A stretch of DNA of 64,000 bases from Varanus komodoensis (lineage: Eukaryota; Chordata; Lepidosauria; Squamata; Varanidae). This document shows positions 55,551-64,000 of the stretch, piece by piece (the first letter of the stretch is position 1; each line of letters opens with the position of its first letter). A program made the translations under genes and the position numbers. Where the stretch lies: the NCBI RefSeq assembly GCF_004798865.1, contig NW_025336481.1, positions 35,521,769-35,585,768 of the forward strand, read 5' to 3'. Below the pieces are notes generated by a model. The model was given only the letters and a program-made list of their open reading frames with translations, searched no databases and was not told the origin of the DNA.

Positions 55551-55692
55551 TAACCCTGTGCATATTTAGACAGAAAAAGTGCTACAGCTTCCAGGGTTCC
55601 CCAGTCAGCCTGGCAGGCTGGGGAATGCTGGGAGTTACAGAACTTTTTTTTTTTTTTTTTTTGCCTAAACATGCAAAGGATTGAGCCTTAAA
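55551..55692. mobile_element. foldback MITE with both arms, T run inside right arm
   Basis: The left arm runs GTGCATATTTAGACAGAAAA, then AGTGCTACAGCTTCCAGG and TTCCCCAG. The right arm runs CTGGGGAATGCTGGGAGTTA, CAGAAC, a run of 19 T (55644-55662), then TGCCTAAACATGCAAAGGAT and TGAGCC. The T run is the expanded inverse of the short A tract in the left arm. A lone arm of the same family lies at 61348-61430. Confidence 0.65.
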
Positions 55693-58600
55693 TCACTGAA
55701 GACAATTTACCTTAAAAACTAGGCCATAAATAACCATTGGAGAGGAAGTTGATTCACCTGTATTATAAAGTTTCTTTAAAAACTTTTTCCACATAATAAA
55801 TATGCATGGCTGAAAAGACATATTTCATAAAAGCAGAGAAAAATGTCCCTCTTCTATGGGAATAACAATTGTTAGTGTGGTTGAGAAGTGTCTTTCTCCC
55901 AGGCCCATATATGGCAGTAGCATTTTCTTCCCAGCAGTAGCTGTCCGCTGAAATCAGCTGAATTCTATGAGTAAGGAAGTTCTGTTCCCTGAATAGAATT
56001 CCTTATACAGGTAGATTTTAGCTCAGGGTATCATTGTTGCCAGCCCCTCAGTAATAAAGTTAATAAAAACAATCAGTAAAAGCATTCTAATATTTTTTAC
56101 CATCTGAAAGTTTAGTGTAATCCATTTTTCGTTGATATAATGGAATCATTACATTTTATAGCTTCATCAGAATTTTAATGACAAGCAAATTTAATGACTG
56201 TTTCAGAAAACCTGTTTGAAATCCAAATTGACTTTAGGTCAGGCACAATTGTATCTCCAAAACTCATATCAATTTCATTTGGGTGACTAGATGTGCAGAG
56301 CCACAGAAGGAAACTGACATTATATTATTATTATCCTCATCAGCTGTACAGACATGTGGTATCATAGCTGTGCATACGATATAGTAAGCATGATAGGCAC
56401 TATAATGTTACCCACCCAAGTTTAAGATTGCTGTGATGCATGATTAATAATGCAATGCAAATGCCATTGGACAAACCAGTGTCTACTTAATCAGGACTGG
56501 ACGTGGCTGCACCCTTAGTTGCCTATGGCAAATAGTAACCGTTGTTGCGGAGTGGACTGGGAAATCGACCGTTCGTTCTTTTTTTCCCATTTGGGCTACA
56601 AAGCATTGCTGCAGATATTGCATGCACAGGTGGGCTAGTTAATTTTACTAGGCATATTCGAGAGCCATGGTTAATCATTTATAACCCTATTAAAATTCGG
56701 ACCAAGTACAGTTGCTCCAAAGACGTCACTCTGGCAAAGCCTCGTTGCGTTTAGCAGTAGAGGATTGCCCATTTATTTTATAACAATAAATGTGACACTC
56801 AAAGCAGCGATACATCTTAGCTAGGCTAAAAATAAAGGCAACATTTGTCTTAATAGAGCCAAGGAGATATTGATTTACTTGGAAATAAATAGTATTCATC
56901 ATCTGTGGCCTGATCCTGTAAGATGCTCTCAGCCTTTCAATTCATGCTGACTGATGCAGCCTGAGATTTTTGGCATCTCCTCTTCTGCCCCCTTGCTCAC
57001 TCTGCCATCATTCCCACCAGGCCCCTACTGGAAAACTTTTTCAGTAAACAGGTGGGTTTAATGGGAATGGGAGGCCTGTTTAAATATGGCTAGTTATATT
57101 AATTAAAAATCAATTTCCCACATTGCAATTTCTTTTGGCATGCAGTGTCTTCTAATTGCCCTTAAATTAAATAGGAGCATTTGATTTATTCTCCTGCTTG
57201 AATACAGAAGTGTGTGTCCCCATTCATCTAGGAGCTGTTGGTTCATAGAGGCAGGCCTTAGCTGGGTGAGATATCATATATCCAAACACGTGTCAGTGCC
57301 CCTCACCCCACTTGGGCTATAGACTCTCAGCAAGTGCCCAGCCGTGTTCACCCCTGATAACAGCTCTGTGTAAGTATGTGCGTGCGGGTGGTTTGATCAC
57401 TCTTACGGCTTGGTGTGGAATTCCAGCCACAATTTTAAGGTGGTTTATGTGTTGAAGTCTCCCTTTAAGACTCTATAAAGTTATCATTCACTAACTGCAG
57501 TCATGACTAAGCATAGTTCTTCAGCAGAGGATCAGTGAAGAACATTTTGGCAAAATTGCCTTTTCTGTTTAAATTGAAGCCATAAGAAGAAAACTCCAAG
57601 CTATTGTGTTTTGAAACTGGGTGCCAAATATTATTACTATGAAGATGTGATATTCTGAAATTCCAATGACCCTTTCTAAAATAAAATAAAGGATACTACT
57701 TTTTAAAGTAAAAGGACAGTGGTATTTTTCCTGGGAAGAAGATTTGGAGAAGAATTCCATATAGGAAATACTGCAAATACTGTGTTTTATCCTTCTGGAT
57801 TTTTCTATGAATTCTTTTTCTGAATAAGACTCTTGAAGTTCAGGCAGACAGTTAAGTCTGTTGGTAAGTTTGAACTGGTTTCTGTAAGAGTGGTTATGAG
57901 CTTTCTCTACACGGTTTACTGCATCTGTAAAGAGCAGGAGAGGGGTAACCATTGGCATATCTAACTTCCCTTCCTTCCCCTTCCAATCTATTGCACATGG
58001 ATGGTGTATTGGGCTGTTTATATTGAAAAGGGACTTTCGGATATATAAAATAAAATCATTTTGGAAGCCTCTATGTAAGATCTATTTGCTGTATAGTTAA
58101 GATATGTTTCCTAATCCCCTGAAAAAGTCCAAGATGGGTTGAGGAGGGCTAGCATTCTGAATCAGTTGTTCACTGCTGATGCTCCACAGTTTTGATAGCC
58201 CCCGTTTTTTGCTTTGTGCGTCTCTGAGCACCCTCACTTTTGCTGCTGCACTGAAGCTGTGCATTGCAGCGTTTAATCAAAGCCATTTTTCTCTTTCGTC
58301 CATTATTTTACTGCAGCTGTCTCTGGATATATTTATATGTATCCATAAAAGCAGTTATTTTAGTCTATAAACTTAATCCATCCAGATCTAGAGGATTTCT
58401 TACTTCTTTCAACCTGCCCTACCACTGATACTTTCACACCTCATGGGAAGCTGTCTTTTCCTGTTTCAAATGCCCATTGTTTTTCCATTTCCTTTAGTTA
58501 GATGTCTTAATAGTCCAATCCAATAACGCATCACTGTCATGGTATAGGAAATATACTGAGCTGATACAGGTTTATAGTAGCCTCTGTGTAAAAAAAAGGC

Positions 58601-59984
58601 TACTGTGAGTTTTCTTGCTTGCTACTGTAGTCTCAATATAACAGCTTCCTACAGAATTTTGTGCAGTTAAGGTGGCACCAAGATAGCCAAACCATTGTCG
58701 GAAAGAGGGTACATCAGTCATTCCTATTCCCCACTTCCCACAGTTCCCTGATCCACTAATTTCTCTGCCATTTAATGATTCTTTATGCAACCACTGTGTG
58801 ATCTCTGATTTTGCTATGTGCGTATTTTTAGCTAGTGCAATAACTGTGAATGCGGTAAGTGCCAGTCACAGACTTCTTCTATGCTGCTTCCTTGGATGAA
58901 ACAACTGGATCCAAGCTGGAGATATGTGCAGACTCTTATTTTCAATGAGGCCTCAAGTGCAGTGGCCAAATATCCATGGGTTGCCTTTGAAGTTTTAGCC
59001 TTAGGATTTATGCTGTTGATCTTTCTCATCTTGGCTTTGAGCATAGCCCTGCCTAGAGGTCAGTCAGCTCCTATAATCATAACTGCCTTTGAGCATATAT
59101 GCATCAGAAGGGGTAGCTCTCTTGCCAACAGAAAACTACACATATTTTTAAACTGTATGTGTACAAATCTATATTGCACATTTCTGTTTGCTCATAGATT
59201 GGATAGGTTTAAAATCACCCAATGAATGGCACTGAAGTTAAGTTATAGCATTAGAAATATGCCAGAAGTCTGAATTGGCAGCCTTCAGAGCTGGCTAAAT
59301 AGTGGTATCACCCTGTTAAAGGCAGCATGTTCCAGGCAGATAGAGTTGGAATATGATGCTTTTGTTTTGATCCACCATAATCCATGTATGTTCCACATCA
59401 TTATGATGTTCATGTGATCCCACAGAGAAGAAGAAATGGAACAAAAGTAGAATTAACTGTTCCCTTTGAGCTTTGAGATCTCTGTTCATCACAAACAATA
59501 TTAGCTCCCCCCCACCACCACCATTAGAGTTCCTGCAGCTAAGGATAAGCAACTGTTTGTTGCATAAATCCCTTATCCAACTACTTTGTTGATGAATTGT
59601 GAAAATTATGCTCATGGCAACTTTAGATATTTGCCAATTAAAAGGCTTTGCTCTTCTTTGCTCTTCTAATTTGCAAAGTTGGCACTATGAACTACGAATA
59701 ATTTTGAACTGAATGTCTTGTACTTCAGCTAATTAACAGCCTAATCCTTTGGACCTGCAAAGTGACCAGGAAGAAGGACAGAGAGTGCAGTTTTGATGCA
59801 GCATTGGTGTAGCAAAGGTACCTTCAGGGTATGGCATCCGCTGAACAACTTTGGTCAGCTTCTCCATGAAGATTACAGCTAAATTCTGTGGTATTTTCCA
59901 ACCAAATATAGCAGAATCCTGCAAGGCAATGGTGTGGTATGAATCTGCAATGGAAGATGGAAATGGCAAGGAAGCGGCAGTTAT
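55693..59984. other. long unannotated stretch with a possible conserved block
   Basis: About 4.3 kb without a recognised gene or interspersed repeat. 56080-56480 is AT-rich and unique-looking, with an exact octamer ATGCAAAT at 56455-56462 next to GATTAATAATGCAA. An open frame of 129 codons (57569-57958, minus) matches no family known to me. Confidence 0.45.
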
Positions 59985-60215
59985 TGTTAAATTATTATCA
60001 TTATGTTTCTATCCAACTGTTTTGTTTCTGAAAGGAAATCAAAGAACCTCCCATTATTCTCATAGCCCCATTTTACCCCCATAATAACTCTGTGCGATAG
60101 GATGGACTGAGAGTCAGTGGGAGACCCAAAGTCATCCAGTGAACCTAATGGCCAAGTGGGGCCAATCCCCTAAGTCCCAATCCAGCACTCTGACCACTTC
60201 ACCACACCAGCGACA
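59985..60215 (-). mobile_element. MIR-like tRNA-derived SINE
   Basis: The minus strand starts CGCTGGTGTGGTGAAGTGGT, then CAGAGTGCTGGATTGGGACT. The core reads TTCACTGGATGACTTTGGGT, CTCAGTCCATCCTATCGCAC, AGAGTTATTATGGGGGTAAA. An AT-rich end follows near 59990. It has the same layout as the 51247 copy and is better preserved at its head. Confidence 0.7.
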
Positions 60216-61347
60216 GTGATGGGAAGGCCTCATCAATACCGCCTTCTAACACACTGACCACCAACGAGCCAGGCTGGGACCACAGGACTGCTTAGACAAG
60301 GTCCTCTGGCCCTGGCCTTAATGAAGCTACTTGTAGGAGGATGAAGCAGGCAGGGGGATCTGCCAGGCTTCTAGTATTTTGTAACCTGATCTGTGCTATC
60401 CAGAGCCCTTATGGTCCCTGCCCATCACTAGGGCTGATGGGACCTTGTCGCATTTGGAGCCTGAAGAAAGATGTGTGCTCTGAGCATATCCGTGGCCCAG
60501 GTAGTGCTTTAGGGAACATTCAAGTCTCAGACCAAAGGATCTCTGTTTTAACCCCAAATCTCTGTTCTCACAGGTGCTATACTATGGAGCTAGCATTTGG
60601 TAGTAACTTTTAGCCCTGTGGGTGACAGGTAGACCCGTATACTGGTGGAATACTGTGCTTCAGCAATGCTATGGACCTTTTGTTCAAGGAACAATGATGT
60701 TTAGTTATGCAAATAATAACTGGACTTCTCTGGACTTATATTTGTGGACCAGCATATCTTCTTTCTTTCTTGTAAACAAGCTTGATTTTCGGTATCCCAG
60801 CAACACAGCAGAACCAATACTTTGGAAATCTTTATATTGTGAGCTGGAAGCAGCCAATGCCAATATCTTTCTTTGCTGCACAAACATTAATTAAAAGCAA
60901 TGTCTTTAAAGCCTGCATCACTATATGAGTCTCACCAGCTGGTGGGAATTCAGTAAACACAACACAGTATTAATGGAAATGCATGTCACAGTTCTGTTGA
61001 CTAATTAATGAAATTTGATGGATACCATGTTAAATATTCACTAAGTACCATGCCACACATAATTGAAAATTATTTTTGAATCTTGAAATGACAGATCTAA
61101 TAAATTTCATAAAGTCTTTCAATACTGATGTCAAAAAAGTTAAGGGCTGTCATTAAGAGCTTTTAGCCTCTTTGATTTTAATCAAAGGCACTTAAGCATA
61201 TGCTTAGCTTTCCTACTGAAATCAATGCAGTTAAGGATACACATCTTTCTGGTGAAATGGATGGAGTATAAGGATGCTGAACTATGGCTAGATCAGTCCA
61301 TAAAAGTGTCTGTAGAACAGTGTGGATAGGGTTGCAATCCTGCAGAT
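60216..61347. other. unannotated stretch
   Basis: No gene was recognised. A weak resemblance to the dispersed AAGTCCCATTGAA motif lies at 61190-61235. Confidence 0.45.
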
Positions 61348-61430
61348 ACTTAGGGTGCAATCCTATGCATTTAGATAGAAAAAGGTCCTAAAACACCTAG
61401 CATTCACCAGCCAGTGATGCTAGCCAGTGA
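61348..61430 (+). mobile_element. foldback MITE, left arm only
   Basis: It reads GGGTGCAATCCTATGCATTT, AGATAGAAAAAGGTCCTAAA, then CACCTAGCATTCACCAG, matching the left arm of the 55551-55692 unit. Confidence 0.5.
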
Positions 61431-61636
61431 TGTGAGTGCAGTAAAGAAATAGACAGAAATATTGATTGTTACCTGTATAGGACTGTGCCTTTACTTAATA
61501 TTAAATCCCACTGATAGAGTGACTACTTTTCAAAGCCTGTCCACCAAAGGAAGAAATGCATTGCCCCAGAAAAGGATGAAGAAGGCAGATTTTCATAAAC
61601 TTGCATATGCTACTCAAATGCACATTTAGAAATAAT

Positions 61637-64000
61637 TTGTTGTTGTTGTTAGTTGTGAAGTTGTGTCCAACCCATTGCGACCCCATGGACAACATTTCTC
61701 CAGGCCTTCCTGTCCTCCACCATCCCCCAGAGTCCACTCAAGCTCACACCAACTGCTTCAGTGACTCCATCTAGCCACCTCATTCTCTGCCATCCCCTTC
61801 TTCTTTTGCCATCTATTGTTCCCAGCATTAGGCTCTTCTCCAGGGATTCCTTCCTTCTCATTAGGTGGCCAAAGTATTTGAGTTTCATCTTCAGTATCTG
61901 GCTTCTAAAGAGCAGTCAGGGTTGATCTCCTCTAGGACTGACTGGTTTGATCTCCTTGCAGTCCAAGGGACTCACAGGAGTCTCCACCAGCACCACAATT
62001 CAAAGGCCTCAATTCTTCGGTGCTCAGCCTTCCTTATAGTCCAACTTTCACAGCCATACATTGCAACTGGGAAACCATAGCCTTAACTATACACAATTTT
62101 GTTGGCAGGGTGATGTCTCTGATTTTTAGTATGCTATCGAGATTTACCATAGCTTTACTCCCCCGGAGCAAGCGTCTTTTAAGTTCTTGGCTGCAGTCCC
62201 CATCTGCGGTGATCTTGGAGCCCAGGAAAATCAAATCTGTCACTTCCTCCATTTCTTCCCCATCTATTTGCCAGGAAGTGAGACGACCGGAAGCCATGGT
62301 CTTAGTTTTCTTAATGTTGAGTTTCAAGCCCACTTTTGCACTCTCCTCCTTCACCCACATCAAGAGGCTCTTTAGTTCCTCTTCACTTTCTGCCATGAGA
62401 GTGGTATCATCTGCATATCTGAGGTTGTTGATATTTCTCCCAGCAATCTTAATTCCAACTGGTGATTTATCTAGGCCCGCCTTTCTCATGATGTGCTCTG
62501 CATATAAGTTAAATAGGCAGGGCGACAGTATACAGCCTTGCCAAACTCCTTTCTCAATTATGAACCAATCAGTGGTTCCGTGCCCAGTTCTCACTGTTGC
62601 TTCTTGACCCGCATATAGGTTTCTCAAGAGACAAATAAGATGGTCTGGTACTCCCATCTCTTTAAGAACTTGCCACAATTTGTTGTGATCCACACAATCA
62701 AAGGCTTTAGCATAGTCAATGAAGCAGAAGTAGATGTTTTTCTGGAACTCCCTACCTTCCTCCATGATCCAGCGTAAGTTGGCAATTTGATCTCTAGTTC
62801 CTCTCTCTCTTCGAAATCCTGCCTGTACTTCTGGTAGTTCTCGGTCCACATACTGCTGGAGCCTAACTTGTAGGATTTTGAGCATCACTTTGCTAGCATG
62901 TGAAATGAGTGCAAAGGTGTGGTACTTTGAACATTCTTTGGCATTGCCCTTCTTTGGGATGGGAATGTAAACTGACCTTTTCCAATCCTGTGGCCACTGC
63001 TGAGTTTTCCAAGTTTGCTGGCACATCGAGTGTAGCACTTTTACTGCATCGTCTTTTAAGATTTTGAATAGCTCAGCTGGAATGCTGTCACCTCCACTAG
63101 CTTTGTTGTTGCTCAGACTTCCTAATGCCCATTTGGCTTCACATTCCAGGATGTCTGGCTCGAGGTCAGTGACCACCCCATTGTGCTTATCAGGGACGTT
63201 AAGCTCTTTCTTGTATAGTTCCTCTGTGTAATCTTGCCATCTCTTCTTAATCTGTTTTGCCTCTCTTAGGTCCCTGCCGTTTTGGTCCTTTATCATGCCC
63301 ATCTTTGCATGAAACGTTCCCTTCATATCTCCAATTTTCTTGAAGAGATATGATTCTCTTCTGGTTCTCCCTATTCTGTTGTTCTCTTATATTTCTTTGC
63401 ACTGTTCATTTAAGAAGGCATTCTTATCTCTTCTAGCTATTCTCTGGAATTCTGCATTCAATTGGGTGTATCTTTCCTTTTCTCCCTTGCCTTTCGCTTC
63501 CCTTCTTTCCTCAGCTATTTGTAAAGCTTCCTCAGACAGCCATTTTGCTTTCTTGCATTTCTTTTTCTTTGGGATGGTTTTAGTTGCTACCTCTTGTACA
63601 ATGTTGCAAACCTCCGTCCATAGTTCTTCAGGCACTCTGTCTATCAGATCTAATTCCTGAAATCTATTTGTCTATTTGCATCTATTTGTGCTTTTGCCTA
63701 CTTTCTTCAATTTAAGCCTAAATTTTGCAACCTGAAGTTCATGATCTGAGCCACAGTCAGCTCCTGGTCTAGTTTTTACTGACTGTATAGAGCTTCTCCA
63801 TCTTTGACTGCAGAGCACATAGTCAATCTGATTTCTTTGTTGACCGTCTGGTGATGTCCATGTGTAGAGTCGTCTCTTGGGTTGTTGGAAAAGAGTGTTT
63901 GCTATGACCATCGTATTCTCTTGACAAAATTCTACCAGCCTGTGCCCTGCTTCATTTTGTACTCCAAGGCCAAACTTGCCTGTTATTCCAGTTACCTTTT
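61637..64000 (-). mobile_element. BovB (RTE) LINE, long antisense copy, runs off the window
   Basis: Its 3' end lies near 61637, where the minus strand ends GTTGGACACAACTTCACAAC then an AAC repeat, the usual BovB terminus. Going up it holds the C-terminal domain, RT and the endonuclease C-terminus, and continues beyond 64000. At least 2.36 kb of a family about 3.2 kb long is present. It lies opposite to the 52.5 kb BovB piece, so the two are separate insertions. Confidence 0.95.
61649..64000 (-). pseudogene. BovB ORF (endonuclease C-terminus, reverse transcriptase, C-terminal domain), broken
   Basis: Read from 64000 downward. The endonuclease end holds RNQIDYVLCSQRWRSS and the SDH motif (63749-63741, GADCGSDHELQVAKF). 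A Lys-rich linker follows (KTIPKKKKCKKAKWLSEEAL). A 430-codon open part (63326-62034) then carries RT, with motif A FIDYAKAFDCVDHNKL, WQGCILSPCLFNLYAE, where W replaces the usual R, and YADD at 62417-62406. The C-terminal domain reads YFGHLMRRKESLEK, then RRRGWQRMRWLDGV. Breaks seen: stops at 63672-63674 (TAG), 63387-63389 (TAA) and 61972-61974 (TGA), and single-base frameshifts near 62070-62076 and 61897-61905. The product would have nicked DNA and reverse-transcribed BovB RNA; this copy is dead. Confidence 0.92.

Noticed and set aside
57569-57958. 129-codon open frame on the minus strand
   Set aside because: No domain recognised and no splice or start context. Kept only as a note in the unannotated stretch.
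58881-59225. 114-codon frame with a hydrophobic segment resembling a membrane helix
   Set aside because: The hydrophobic run comes from T-rich DNA. No signal-peptide layout or known family.
62034-63326. 430-codon frame as a host reverse-transcriptase gene
   Set aside because: It is clearly the RT part of a BovB LINE with breaks on both sides.
52494-64000. The two BovB pieces as halves of one element
   Set aside because: They lie in opposite orientation about 9 kb apart with unrelated DNA between, so they are separate insertions.
1-64000. Endogenous retrovirus, LTR element or other capsid-bearing element
   Set aside because: No paired LTRs, primer-binding site, or gag/pol/env-like sequence was recognised. 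All reverse-transcriptase sequence seen belongs to non-LTR LINEs.

Overview
The window looks like non-coding nuclear DNA of a squamate reptile, more probably a lizard than a snake. The evidence is the repeat mix: an RTE-BovB LINE, L2 and CR1 LINEs, MIR-like and other tRNA-derived SINEs, several palindromic MITE families and many microsatellites. No host protein-coding exon, rRNA gene, tRNA gene or CRISPR array could be supported. The background is AT-rich. The few GC/CpG-rich islands are mostly young L2 ends. It is either intergenic or the inside of a very large intron. No retrovirus or LTR element was recognised.

Layout. 1-8 kb: background with a CR1 tail (2.2-2.7 kb), a MITE, two L2 tails and two copies of an unnamed dispersed repeat. 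8-12 kb: two young 5'-truncated L2 ends whose C-terminal reading frames are still open. 12-20 kb: MITEs, microsatellites, a tRNA-derived SINE split by a hAT-like MITE (14.5-14.8 kb), and a 722-bp non-autonomous DNA transposon with Tigger/pogo-like ends (18.7-19.5 kb). 20-27 kb: mostly unannotated, with old MIR, SINE, CR1 and L2 scraps. 27.9-29.0 kb: a dense stack of a transposon arm, two L2s, a CR1 and an antisense L2 tail. 29-45 kb: mostly unique DNA with old L2, CR1, SINE and MITE pieces.

45.2-47.6 kb: the longest L2, covering the region before RT, RT itself and the C-terminus, broken by three stops and one frameshift. 48-52 kb: MITEs, an old L2 tail, a perfect hairpin, a CR1 tail and a MIR-like SINE. 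52.5 kb: the intact 5' end of a BovB element running into a 100-N assembly gap. 53-61 kb: long unique stretches, some resembling conserved non-coding DNA, plus a foldback MITE. 61.6 kb to the window edge: a long antisense BovB whose endonuclease and RT regions are recognisable but broken.

No new multi-gene system was found. The most informative signal is in the L2 3' ends. They share a terminal stem-loop that is kept in subfamilies of different sequence by paired changes in both arms, as expected if the LINE's own RT must recognise that RNA hairpin. Other points worth checking are the BovB copy hidden in the gap, an unnamed dispersed repeat with five copies, the nested SINE/MITE insertion, and a few long repeat-free stretches that could be regulatory.
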